From NCBI GenBank assembly GCA_002633005.1, contig NMRA01000169.1, positions 413,387-477,386 on the forward strand: DNA of 64,000 nt, given 5' to 3'. The stretch comes from Phoronis australis. Lineage: Eukaryota > Phoronida > Phoronidae. Position numbers and translations under genes: made by a program. The notes beneath the pieces were generated by a model that saw only the letters and a list, made by a program, of their open reading frames with translations, was not told the origin of the DNA and did not search any database. Shown here piece after piece: positions 35,301 through 45,900 of this stretch (positions are counted from its first letter, which is position 1; the number at the start of each line of letters is the position of its first letter).

Positions 35301-35841
35301 CACACAGTCACACTGGGTTTCCAATGACTGTCTGCTGTACAAGAACTTGGAATCCTCCTTAACCTCAAGATTAAGCCAAAGTGAGTGTTGCGTGAACTTG
35401 GAATACGCGAGGCAACTTGACAACTTCACTCAAATAATCACGTTAATGTTAATAAAAATTTGCACTGCACTAAATCAAATTGCGTTTGAATACAATAATG
35501 TCAATTTTAACCAACTTTTTCAACTATGGACGATCAGTTTCACCAAACAATGATCGATGTAGCCATTCACATATTCCTCCGGTTCAGACACAAGTTACGG
35601 AAAAAGATAAAATGGTTGATCGCGACGCCAACAATTACAAAAAGCCTTTTCACCGAACAAAAATTTCACTTTTTTGCCTTAAATAATATTGAATTCCAAG
35701 TTCACACATACGCGATCTTGAGATTAAGCAGGATTCCAAGTTCACGCACAGCATGTCCACTAACTCACAATTTGTTCTAACAGCCAACGTCCCGGCTACA
35801 TCAGGCGGTGCTGAGTCGGGTTTACTTTTACAACCACCCAT
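20267..35841 (-). CDS. Neuronal calcium sensor, frequenin/NCS-1-like, 7 exons, 199 residues
   Basis: This is an EF-hand calcium sensor of the NCS-1/frequenin group, which acts as a myristoylated membrane switch on channels, GPCR regulators or PI4-kinase. Exons in coding order: 35769-35841, 31803-31876, 30844-30933, 29645-29723, 24968-25056, 24340-24417, 20267-20383. All phases join, making exactly 200 codons with the stop. The start is MGGCKSKPD, with Gly2 for myristoylation and Cys4 as a possible palmitoyl site. EF1 carries the inactivating CPGG motif (WYRGFMTDCPGG). EF2 (76-87, DSNQDGHIDFCE) and EF3 (112-123, DLDGDGYISQDE) are canonical. EF4 (160-171, DLKEEGRISKKE) has Lys at position 3 and Glu at position 5, so binding is doubtful. 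The tail ALCLYDSMNSHTVAM is longer than the usual SLYDGLV. The family assignment is firm; orthology to NCS-1 itself is not, because the protein is divergent. Confidence 0.93.
21590..21790. repeat. Dispersed repeat (copies also at 23535-23740 and 47540-47690)
   Basis: Shared words are TGACTTGGGAA, AAATGGCTGAT, GATTCA, TTTCAG and ATGCACTGCTCTTCA. The 23.5-kb copy is part of the haplotype duplication; the 47.5-kb copy is independent and diverged. Confidence 0.55.
22260..22339 (-). pseudogene. Truncated duplicate of calcium sensor exon 7, assembly artefact
   Basis: This copy keeps the same acceptor and frame as 20267-20383 but is cut by the N at 22259 after the LCL codons, losing the C-terminal end and stop. 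It belongs to the 1.9-kb redundant block around that N. Confidence 0.8.
24340..24417 (-). CDS. Calcium sensor exon 6
   Basis: The acceptor is ATTTCAG and the donor CTGGTAAGT, giving 26 codons. GSSFELAEDENTPEKK corresponds to GNTVELPEEENTPEKR of NCS-1, then MKMFAMMDL opens EF4. Confidence 0.94.
24815..24904. repeat. 9-bp tandem repeat built on AAGCTT
   Basis: About ten units of TAGCAAGCT occur with scattered changes. Because AAGCTT is palindromic, both strands show open Leu/Ala/Lys or Leu/Ala/Ser repeats, which I treat as non-coding. Confidence 0.9.
24968..25056 (-). CDS. Calcium sensor exon 5 (EF3)
   Basis: The acceptor is TTCATAG and the donor GTGGTGAGT. The exon encodes the split Trp, then SFRMYDLDGDGYISQDEL and HVVVGAIYAMV, a complete canonical EF3. 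Confidence 0.95.
25057..29644. other. Calcium sensor intron 4
   Basis: AT-rich sequence with the 253-bp MITE. Open frames at 25059-25340 and 25389-25637 show no family resemblance. Confidence 0.6.
26852..27104. mobile_element. 253-bp MITE with 15-bp inverted ends
   Basis: CATGCGCGCACCCAG at 26852 is mirrored by CTGGGTGCGGGCATG ending at 27104, with one mismatch. G-runs with GGGGGGCTCG follow inside both ends. A minus-strand open frame across it has no recognisable product. A relative in inverted orientation lies at about 56060-56265. Confidence 0.75.
29645..29723 (-). CDS. Calcium sensor exon 4 (end of EF2)
   Basis: The acceptor is CCTTTCAG and the donor AATGTAAGT, phase 1. The exon encodes DGHIDFCEFVTALSTSSRGT and LEERLE, matching EFIQALSVTSRGTLDEKL of NCS-1. 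Confidence 0.95.
30253..30752. mobile_element. 500-bp MITE, probably a non-autonomous hAT-like DNA transposon
   Basis: Perfect 13-bp terminal inverted repeats CAGGGCTTGGAAT (30253-30265) and ATTCCAAGCCCTG (30740-30752) are flanked by a perfect 6-bp direct repeat ACAGAT (30247-30252, 30753-30758). The inside has no coding capacity and is rich in CGCGGAAAT-like words. CAGGG ends are typical of hAT elements, although those usually have 8-bp target duplications. It lies in the intron between calcium sensor exons 3 and 4. Confidence 0.88.
30844..30933 (-). CDS. Calcium sensor exon 3 (start of EF2)
   Basis: The acceptor is TTTTCAG and the donor CAGGTAACC, giving 30 codons from GLAQMLKQYFPRGNP to FKLFDSNQ. 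QYFP and the start of the EF2 loop are clear. Confidence 0.93.
31803..31876 (-). CDS. Calcium sensor exon 2 (degenerate EF1)
   Basis: The acceptor is TTCTTACAG and the donor GAGGTAAGG. The exon encodes TRKEISCWYRGFMTDCPGGV plus LDHE. Cys-Pro at the start of EF1 is the NCS-family change that removes calcium binding. Confidence 0.92.
33337..33450. repeat. Tandem repeat, 6 x 19 bp
   Basis: The unit is TTAAGTGGTCAACAAACCA. The first five units are perfect and the last has two changes. Confidence 0.95.
33535..33716. repeat. Tandem repeat, 14 x 13 bp
   Basis: The unit is CATATAGTATGTT. Thirteen of fourteen units are perfect and one has CATACAG. Such homogeneity suggests recent expansion. Confidence 0.95.
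35769..35841 (-). CDS. Calcium sensor exon 1 (myristoylation start)
   Basis: ATG at 35841-35839 has G at -3 and G at +4. The exon gives MGGCKSKPDSAPPDVAGTLA and then VRTN, with donor ATTGTGAGT in phase 1. The same frame is open upstream to an ATG at 36021, but the MGGC start is preferred because family members need an N-terminal glycine for myristoylation. The junction makes RTNFTRKEI, matching RKTYFTEKEV of NCS-1. Confidence 0.85.
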
Positions 35842-36444
35842 CACAAATGCTGATGATATGAAATCATCTTGAAGCAAAACCTGGGAACAGCGGAAGCACA
35901 AAATGAGAACGATCACCGCTCTTTCCCACTGGTAAACTTCATTCTTGTGACTTTCCCGAACCAAGTAATGTTTTTCTACCTCCAAATGATAAACACAGTG
36001 TGAGTGCCCTCTCGTGGTCAAAATGAAACTAAGTCCCTCAGTCTGGAGCTGCAGTGCATGCCTGAAAGAGTCTCGGGGAAAATCATATCAGAAAACTCGC
36101 CTCTAAGTGGGCTATTATCCAGTGGCAGATCTACGTTTTTGATAACGGGGAGGGGTTAGGATTCGCACGAATCCGAGACGCGTAGCACCGAGAGGAGTGA
36201 AGGTCGGGAGAGGTTTCCGTCCCACTTCCCTCGTTCCACTCAGTTTCCAAAAGTCCTTTTTAAAACTGTTTGATGGTTGCGCTTTTCTGATTGCGCAGTC
36301 TAGAACCACTGTCCCTCCAAGCCTGTTGCTTCTGTTGAATTGTTTTGGCGTCAATTTTCTTGCTCTCCATTTATGACATCAATTCTGTAATCAGTTTTGT
36401 AAGAAAACTCTTTCCTCTGAAAAGTGTCGGTTCTGACCTTTTTC

Positions 36445-36599
36445 AGGGGCGGATCCAGGATTTTGAGTTAGGGGGGCCAGAGCAAAGTATTAACCAGAAT
36501 TTTCACCCTCAGACTTTCGCAACCCCGAACTACCAAATAGAATCTGGGAGAATTTTGGGGGGGGCATTGCCCCCTTGGCCCCCTCTAAATTCGCCACTG
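36445..36599. mobile_element. 155-bp MITE with CAGNGGCGGATCC-like ends
   Basis: CAGGGGCGGATCCAGG at the left is mirrored by an imperfect end that reads CAGTGGCGAATTTAGA on the other strand. TTTTT flanks both sides, and G-runs and C-runs near the ends can pair. A similar left end, CAGTGGCAGATCTACG, occurs at 36119. It sits between the RING-bromodomain and calcium sensor genes. Confidence 0.65.
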
Positions 36600-36614
36600 T
36601 TTTTCAGTACTCAT

Positions 36615-36620
36615 TTTATT
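36615..36620 (-). terminator. Candidate poly(A) signal of the RING-bromodomain gene
   Basis: AATAAA lies on the minus strand about 210 bp after the tentative stop and about 770 bp upstream of the calcium sensor ATG. Support is by position only. Confidence 0.35.
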
Positions 36621-36830
36621 GAGCCATCAGGAAAATACGTCTCAGTGCACTGATTCTACCTACAACCGTGTGCTGTCATTGAAACCCACGTGATCACAGT
36701 TTCTTTGAAGCACTGCTATAGTTAAATAGATGAAACGGCACAGAATACATTGAACCTATCCAAAGCAAGGCGTCGTCTTCTCTCTAAGAACACTTTCCGG
36801 CAAAATTAAATGAAAATCCGCAAAGGAACT

Positions 36831-36910
36831 CTAAAGATAGAGACAGCCGTAACTCACTTTTTTGAGAAAAAATCCATTCGGAGGCACAGCAGTGGTCCAA
36901 TTGTTGTCCA
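36831..36910 (-). CDS. Possible terminal exon of the RING-bromodomain gene
   Basis: A weak acceptor (TATTTTAAAG) at 36911 fits the phase-1 end of the previous exon. The frame gives LDNNWTTAVPPNGFFLKKVS and YGCLYL, then TAG at 36833-36831. AATAAA follows on the minus strand at 36620-36615. The exon has no family support, so the true 3' end could differ. Confidence 0.4.
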
Positions 36911-39900
36911 CTTTAAAATAGAACTAAACTTGCCAAATTGTGACCGTGCGAGGCGTTAAGAAGATATACAAAACAAAGATGTCAACAAGAGCAACGCGGA
37001 GCATTGAAATGCGCCCACGATAGTGCTGCAAAAGGTGTGCTTGAATGAATAATTTTAGAATTATAAGCTAACGAAATCCTAAGAGGCAAACGTAAAACAA
37101 AACAATATAAGGAGCCACATTACGGTGTTTTCCCGTTGCTCCCAACTTGTTCGATTCTATAGCCCAACAAGAAGTTGGGAAGAACACTCCTCATAGCCCA
37201 TAACGCTAAATCGCCGTGAGAGACCGTCCGGAGTTGGTATATGGTGCAACTCTGGAAGGTCTGGGCTCTGAATATCTTACATAGTCTTACATAGACGAAT
37301 TTAGGGGCGGGGCGCCCCTCCCCCCCTCTTGGCTGCCGCAAGCAAAATGAAACAGCAACAGCGTGAAGCATGAGGAAATATAGAGTTCAGCAACTAGAAC
37401 CGGTAGCGGATGAGGGGGGGGGTGGCTCAGATACGGTTTTGTTTTAGTCCACCGGTAGATTTCCTGAACGGAAGGTCCACAGCCAAACCCCCGCAACTTT
37501 CGGACCCCTGTGCACATACAATCNTGTAACTCGTCATCTCTTGCCCTTGCCCTTGCCGCAGGGGAGAGTAGGGATACGTCAGAGTGGGTAGGGGTGGTGG
37601 AGATGGGTAGGGGTGGGCAAGGGTGGGCATGGGTGCGGGTAGAGGTGGACATGAGTTGGTAGAGGTTGGTAGAGGTGAGTACCGGAGGCAGCGAGAGCCC
37701 TGTTCACTAAGTGCCGTGGGCAGAGCTGCCGGCCGCAGCCAGTGAGAGCCCTGTCCCCTATGTGCCGTGGGCAGGACGGGTCGAGCTGCCCAAGGCAGCG
37801 AGACCCATGTCCCCTAGGTGCCGTAGGCGGAACGGGCGAACTGCAGAAGGCAGCACCGATGGGGACCGACGACAGCAAGGCGGGCCTCGGCCAAGCTTCC
37901 GAAGGCAGCGTCGACGGGGAACGACGGCAGGTAGGCGGGCCTCCGTCGGACAAGCTTCCGAAGGCAGAGCCGACGGGACCGACGGCAGGTAGGCGGGCCT
38001 CGGACAAGCTACCGAAGGCAGAGCCGACGGAGACCGACAGCAGGTAGGCGGGCCTCGGACAAGCTGCCGAAGGCAGAGCCGACGGAGGCCGACAGCAGGT
38101 AGGCGGGTCTCGGACAAGCTGCCGAAGGCAGAACCGATGTAGGCCGACGTTGCCGTTGCCGTTGCCGTTTTTACCGTTGCATTTGCCGTTTTTGCCGTTG
38201 CCGTTGCCGTTTTTGTCTTTGCTGTTGCCGTTTTTTGCAGACGAAAATCGGATTGCTCCGCAACGCCTTGGCTTCACCGACGAAGTGGGGATATAAAATC
38301 GAATTAATATTCCTCTGTGAAATTGTGTCGTGTTGGTGAGTTTATGAGGCCATAAAGGCTTTTGGATAGGTGCAAGCAAAATTTAGAAGGTTTACGTCTG
38401 ACCAAATTGAGAATGCAGAGTTGTATAGTCCAAACAGATGGAAATGCATCGGACCCTTTACCCAGATAAATCAGCGTCTCTAATCATGACATAATCATTT
38501 ACATCCGATGGCTAGCTGTGAATGCAACAGGAAACAGCGCCTCTGGCGACTGCACCATTTACATCACCTGCAATCAATCTTAGAGTCCCTTTTGTTACAG
38601 AATAGACGACATATTGGATTGAGTTAGTTGAATGTGAGTTCAGGTTTGCGGCGTGGACACAATAATTTACCACGGAGTATATTGGCGAAGAAACTATTTA
38701 TGATTTAGACCACATGCAGCTCCAAAACTCTTCTTCAATTGCCCGGCCTTCTCAGATTATGAGTGATTCCCAGGCCTAATTCAAGTGACAGTTGAAGTGA
38801 CACTTCCAAAGCCCACCTATATATAGTGTATGTTCGGAGTAACGAACAATTTGAGACCAGCCTCCCGTTCAGTAACGCTAGGACCTCGCTAAAGAGCAAG
38901 ACTTCGAGAGATTACGTGAGATATTGTCGTGTATTTTAAATGAGAACATGTGACTGTGACTAGGTTTTAGCTAGGTCCTAGCGTAGGTCCTAGCATCTAC
39001 TGAACGCACGCCAGTCTTACACCTGCCAACCGTAAGTGGTCATAATCAAATGTAGGCCTAAGTTTCTTGAACGGAAGATGAGTTTACAGTTTACTGTTAT
39101 ACCATTCCTTAAATTGCGCATCCAATACATTGGAGAATTAAGAACGCCCGGGGGGACTTCCCCGTAGGCACGCGGCCAAAAAAATTCTGATACCGCTTTA
39201 GGGACTAGGCGAACATGTTTCCTTCGAATATTTTGGACGCGGTTGCTTCTCTTACACATAGTGACATCCCAGCGCATTAGGCAAACGTATACACACATCC
39301 GCAACAGTTCTTACGTACAGTACATTAACATGGTGGTGATTTATTGATTTCATTTCACATAATATACACAAAGGATTACGCACATAAACAGAGAAGTTAT
39401 TGTCAATTATACATTTCGTCAACACATTTTCGCACAATTCATATTATTTCCATAGGTGCTTTACGCATATAAAATTTGTAATCCATAAAGGCAACATATC
39501 ATAGGGAGAATATGACCAAGTAATCTCGAACGACCTCGCTCTTTGGCCAAACATTTCCACTTTCTTGGAGCAAATATATCTCTATGCCCCGTTACTTCTT
39601 CCGTGTAAACCATGTTTTTTTCCAATAAAGCTATCNTGGTCATAATCAAATGTAGGCCTAAGTTTGTTGAACGGATGATGAGTTTACAGTTTACTGTTAT
39701 ACCATTCCTTAAATTGCACATCCAATACATTGGTGAATTAAGAAGGCCCGGGGGGACTTCCCCGTAGGCACGCGGCCAAAAAAATTCTGATATCGCTTTA
39801 GGGACTAGGCGAACATGTTTCCTTCGAATATTTTGGACGCGGTTGCTTCTCTTACACATAATGACATCTCAGCGCATTAGGCAAACGTATACACACATCC

Positions 39901-42900
39901 GCAACAGTTCTTACGTACAGTACATTAACATGGTGGTGATTTATTGATTTCATTTCACATAATATACACAAAGGATTACGCACATAAACAGAGAAGTTAT
40001 TGTCAATTATACATTTCGTCAACACATTTTCGCACAATTCATATTATTTCCATAGGTGCTTTACGCATATAAAATTTGTAATCCATAAAGGCAACATATC
40101 ATAGGGAGAATATGACCAAGTAATCTCGAACGACCTCGCTCTTTGGCCAAACATTTCCACTTTCTTGGAGCAAATATATCTCTATGCCCCGTTACTTCTT
40201 CCGTGTACACCATGTTTTTTTCCAATAAAGCTATCGCAGACATCTCTCTTTCTCTCTCTAACCTAGAAGGTTTCGTATTTCTCTTGGTATTTTCACTTTC
40301 CTTTCTGGGCTACGTGTAGTTGTTTGGTTCGAGCCTTGTAATGGCGCGGGGGGCGACCCCGTTACATCTGCAATGTCACGCAAACTGATTTTAAGACCTG
40401 AAAAACTTTTGAATACTCTTAGAAAAGGAGGAATGTTTAGTAATGACTTTGATCTTTCCTTCCATTCAAAATTACTTTTAAGACTTATCTCTTAAAAGAG
40501 ATAAGTCTAAAAGTTGGTCTTACACTTCCACTTCGCTATTTTGAGCACCGCACACATTAACCTGCAGCTATGGGTTTATTCACTTAAGTTTTTCGTGAAA
40601 CAGACCCCAAGTCAACTAGCGCCATCTTTAAATCACATGGTTTACGAAACCATTCAGTGGACCGGGCGCATTTGTAAGGCTCTTGCTATTCGTTGAAATA
40701 AATGTGGACTTACATGAGAAATCTTCGTTTGGAAAGGTGTCCTTCAGGGTCCATTCAAAATATTTTTCCACGTTGCTGCAGGCTTCGATGTCGTTCCAGT
40801 ATTTTGAAACCTGAAAACCGTTATTAAGAACTGTTAACAGCCTATTTGCCCTGTTCTCAAGGTATTAACAAACAACACGGGGACCGCCAGTAACGTGAAG
40901 TAACTTGTCATGCCTATATTTTTCTTTGTAACTACGTGATGCTTCAGTTTTATGCAACTTGTCTGACACCAACCACACACATTTTTTTATTACACTGAAA
41001 ACAAATAGCTCAAGATGGAAATTGCGATATTAGTGTGGCAAAACAACTGACTGAATTCAGCTGTGACGTTAAACTGTCCAGTTTATTTATTGACATTTGT
41101 TTTAATTATGCTTCCAGCGACACCGGAAGAATATCATCAGTATAACAAACTAGGAAATGAGAAATGCTAAATGTCTCCAATAACAAAATATTTTTGTGGC
41201 TGAAATTTGGATGATGAGGGATGATTTTGATAACTTCGTAGGTAGTTGAATTGTTATGATATCGCACGGGTTGATTCTTACCTATCGTTGTGGTTAGCTG
41301 CGCAGTTAAAATTGCATTCTACTTAATGTTTAGCTGCCAAAACGAAAAATGAATATTTAAAAGTCAATTAAGCTCATAAAATCTTACTAATTTTCTTTAC
41401 AGTGACAGTGCTCTATTTCCATTAACAAAATGAATATCGAAAACATCATAGACTCAAGGAAATCATTCAAAGTTTGTTGAGGTTGGACAGCCCTAAACCA
41501 TGTAAGTCCGAATATAACGCGTATACATACAGGCATTACCTGCGACATGAATTGACGCTGATTCGGCGACTGCAACAATTCAGGATGAGGTTGGAAATGG
41601 GTTTCTAAAATCATTACCAACCTCACTCGTTTAAGAATTCCATTTTTGGCAGCTTAGGCAATTCATCGTAATTTACCTTTAACCAGAAGAGTGTGATTGG
41701 CCAGTTAATTCACCAAAAACACGCAGAGGCATTCTTGCATAGGTCCTGACCACCTGATCGGCAGAGCCGTCGATTCTCTGGTTGACCCCTCTTGGGAGTA
41801 CGGTGCCGCTATAAGTTAAATTTGCGTCCACTAGTAATGATTTCGACATCTGGGATGCGCTCCTTTGATCAAGTCTCAAGCGAGACCACAAAAAATCATG
41901 AGAGTGAAAGGCGTTTTCACAACTATGTTCGAGGCCTTTCAATCGTAACCTAACAACTTAGCGGCCATATGTTGCGTAGTCGTTTGTGGGTGAGTTTAGA
42001 ATGTTGGATTATATGGGATGGAATTCACGAATTTTGCCACAAGTGTCTGGTTAATGTCTTGAGTCTACGGAATGCAGATCTGTTTGCGCTCGATCCCAGG
42101 TGTGACCATCGCAAATACCTTTACGTGTATGGTTGGCCAAGTATTACATAGGCTCCCAAGTCTATTGTTAAAAACAATTATCGTTGTTATTATATTTGGT
42201 TACTGATTGGCTGATTTATCAAAAAATAGATTTTTTACTGTCACAAGTATTTATACAATTATTATTTATGTGGTTATTTATTTTCATTATTCTTGGCTTA
42301 ATTTTGACTGATTGATTTAATACTGTTCAGAAATGTTTTGCACCAAAGTTATTAACAGTTCTTATTGTCTATTACCGCCATTATTTCTGACTTCTGATAG
42401 CATAAAAATTATTTTTGTCATAATTCTGACATTATGACATTAATCAAATCGGACTTAGCCTATATTGTTCTCGGAAAATTTGGACACACCAAGCTCCGCG
42501 AAGTAGACATCAATTGTTGTTTATCAAATACATGATAGGGCGATTTTTGCTCTCTATTGCATCTTCGGCACGCCTAATCATTCCAGTATTCCAAATGAAG
42601 AATGCGTTTTGGGCGCCCGTTACTAGACGATGGAGCGTGACTTTGTTGAGCAGTACTGAGGTCACAAGATGTAGCTTATTACGCTTAATGGATAATGCGG
42701 GTGAGATCGTATTACATTTATAAACTTTTTCTCAGAGATTGAACGTTGTTCGAGAACGTTCCGTACATAACACGATCAACCCCCATACCCGAATGGAATT
42801 AGTAAGAATGCTAGATCACTCACGGTGCAGTAGTGGCGCATGTTGTTGAACATACGCTTCATGTTGGACACAAATTCTCTGAGAGAGGCGTAGTGTCGGT

Positions 42901-45900
42901 TGGTCAGTTTGTAAGCTATCTCTTGCAGGCTTATCGGGAATTTCACTATACTGTAATAATCTGGCAGCTGTAAATGGTGAAAGAGAAGCACATTGCGACG
43001 ATTCTCACTTGAGCTCGATGAAACTACATAGCCAACGTGCACAACAAATTCCGAGCCTGTGTGAAACGCAAACGGTTACCCAAACAAAATGCACACACTG
43101 CTAGGTTGTGATGTCTTGCAGTAGACTACACGATTAGAGCGAATCACACATACATGTACATTCTGGTGAACGACACCCTGGTTACTTAAAATGCGGGTGC
43201 ACCCATTACGGCGTTTTCCAGTTGTTCCCAACTTCTTCGATTCTATAGCCAACAACAAGTTGGGAAGTTTACCCCTGTAGCCAATATCTTACGCGACTGA
43301 CATTCATGGTTGGAGGGCAAGCTCTCTTTTGTTCGATAATTTCAATAAGATCGCCATCTAGCCTGACTGGGTTGTGCTGTTAAAATGAAAGTTAAGTTAT
43401 AACATATTTGAACATAAACCAATAGGATTTCTGAAATGGTCGTCAAATGGTGATCATGTTTAGTTTTTGAATCGCCAAAATCGCCCAACTGCAACCGAAG
43501 TTACGATAACCTATTCTTTCGGAATGTTTCAATTCACTCTGGGTTTGACGGTGTTCACACGTGGTATGTAATAAGCCTGGAAGATAATTGGCCTGCCTGT
43601 TGTCATAACAGACAAAAGACTATGCTTTGCTGTTAACCAAGAAGGTAGATGTTATCACAGGCTCAGAACCCCCTACGTCTGGTAAAGTCACTGAATGGGA
43701 AAACGCTGTCATGCATCCAACCTTATAGTTGACCAATAGAACAAATGTGAAACACATGCTTTCCAACGTCATTAGATTCATTTTCAGAATTCCATGCTGT
43801 TAGCTCTATATAATGTAAATTCCGTAATGTTATAGCATCAGGAAGTCATCGCAATAGCAATAGATGTCGCAAACCGTACTGTTGGTATCATAACATTAGA
43901 ACTCAGTGTTCAACTTTCCACGTCACGAAATCGTTGGTTAATAAAGGATCAAAACCAGCCTGCCCATGCACAAGGCGAGTGGCCTCTAGTATAAGAAAAA
44001 TTTCAGTAAGAGTTTGCCATTTGCTGAAATTGACAAGTAACTGGGTAATGTAATGAAATTACTCTTTAGTAATTGCCCTACCTGATCTCGTTTAATAGGA
44101 AACCTGAAGATATCCGCTTGCACGTGGTTGTGCACAGCGTTCACAATTTGACGACATTCCTGCGGAAATGAACGTGGTATATACGGTATTAACATAATCA
44201 CACATTTTTATACAATTTCTGGTTTGTACACGTTTTGGTGACTATGACCACGTCAGACATTGACCACTGTTTTTACATGTAGCTGCATGTGCTTTTTCTT
44301 ATTTTTATCTAAATGTTACATAACTTGCACGTTTGTTTTCAATTGTATTTTATGCATTCCTCATATACTAGCTGTTCTCCCATACCTGTGTATATCGAAA
44401 ACCTCGGGCCTTTGGCGTTGGCATAACCTCTTCAACAGACGTCGAAGGTTTGTTGTCGTCTGGACTTTCCTTCATTTTATTTTGAAAGCCAAGTTTTCGT
44501 CGAACCCCGGGCTTTCGTTTATTCGGCAGTGTTGAAAACCGTGGCTGTTCCCCATCGTAAGCGTCTAGTTCACTGCACTGCCTTTTCCGAGAGGCGACAC
44601 AGTCGGTGGAAAAGGCAAGTTGTTTCTCTTGAATGTCTATGTGGAACACAGGACTATTCTCACAAGATGTAACTACGGGTGACTTGTATGGGGTCGTGCT
44701 GTTGCTGTCGAAATTACAGAATTGCCCCGCTGTATTTTCAACAATGGCATGAGCTTCGACGTGTTTTTGTTGCAGGTAGTGGTGCTGCTGCTGCTGTTTT
44801 TGAAGTTCTAACTGTTGGTGGCACTCGTGTTCCTGTTGCTGATGACGACGTACCTGCTGTTGCCAATTATTCTGAGATAAAAACATTTTGTCAGGTTCTT
44901 CTAGTGTCTCTGGGATTGATTTCCCCAGGTCACGTGTAAGATAGTGAACAGTCTGTGTAATCTTCCCAGCCAGAGACTGGAGATACCTTTGTCTATTGCG
45001 AACATAGGATAGTTTCGTCTGAGTATATTTATTTGCAGTTTTCTCCTTGAAAAATAGATTGCCTGTGTCGTGCAGAGCCTTGAGGCTTTCCATGGTAGTT
45101 GGCGTTGGTTTTGGTGTGCTTGGAGTGCCCCTGAGCTGCAGTGCCCGAGTAAGCTTTGCCTTCATCGGAGTACTCACGGTAGGCGTTGAATGTGTCGATG
45201 GAAGCAAGTCAATGTCCATGCAGTAGTCTGCGTCCGTGTCACTGTACACAACAGTTTGTGACATTTTGTCGACTTTTCCTGGAATACACGATACGTATTC
45301 CGTTACAGAGGCACCCCTCTCAGACAAATCCATTTGGAGCCTTTCGAGAATTGGTACAGTTATACTATTAATAGCTGTATCGATGCCATTTTGTTGCAAA
45401 TCGGTGGTATACGAATCGAGTAAACACGTTTCCTTCGTTTGGCAATCATTGGTGTTTTCAGTGACGTAATCATTGTCGTACGGTAATTCTTCCTCGTGGT
45501 CAACAATGTTCACGTCACAATTTTTGTTGTCTGCTTCAGATATTACGTAACTGATTTCTTCACCCTCCTCTGGAAGGTTTTCTTTAACAGGCGAACTTTG
45601 CTTAAGGATTTTGATGTCAAGGTGATCAATACCATGGCAAAGCTCTTCATCCGCTTCCGAATTTGATTTGCATTTGTAGTCGTCATCCGAAGTCGGAGTG
45701 TTTTTGTCGTCTGCAAGATGTTGACGATGCACCGGACTGTCGCCACCTATGACTGAATCAGACTTGGTTTCTTTGACGTGTGCTCGGTGGAATGAATCTC
45801 CTTTATAGTTTTCTTGAGTGCCTTCACTCTCACGAATTACAGCCGGAGAAAAGGCGTTGAAACTGTCATCTGTTTCGTTTCCACCAGTAAGACAAAAACT

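Larger units (their letters stand above)
31877..35768. other. Calcium sensor intron 1
   Basis: Contains a 2 x about 38-bp repeat (TTCCCATAATGCACTACAGTCA) near 31.9 kb, a TTG/GTGG microsatellite near 32.24 kb and the 19-bp and 13-bp arrays. No gene was seen. Confidence 0.6.
35842..36830. promoter_or_regulatory. Short intergenic region upstream of the calcium sensor
   Basis: This stretch of about 1 kb must hold the RING-bromodomain 3' end and either the calcium sensor promoter or a 5' UTR intron. It includes the 155-bp MITE and a second MITE-like end at 36119. No TATA box was identified. Confidence 0.4.
36911..40713. other. Last intron of the RING-bromodomain gene
   Basis: Filled by the hairpin repeat, the GC-rich minisatellite, short-unit repeats and the 0.6-kb haplotype duplication. 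No supported exon. A 266-codon minus-strand frame (37579-38379) follows from the repeats. Confidence 0.55.

Noticed and set aside
37579-38379. A 266-codon minus-strand open frame with Pro/Arg and Asn-Gly-Lys repeats
   Set aside because: It lies over the GC-rich minisatellite and CCGTTG repeats, where stops are scarce. No splice context or family likeness supports a protein.
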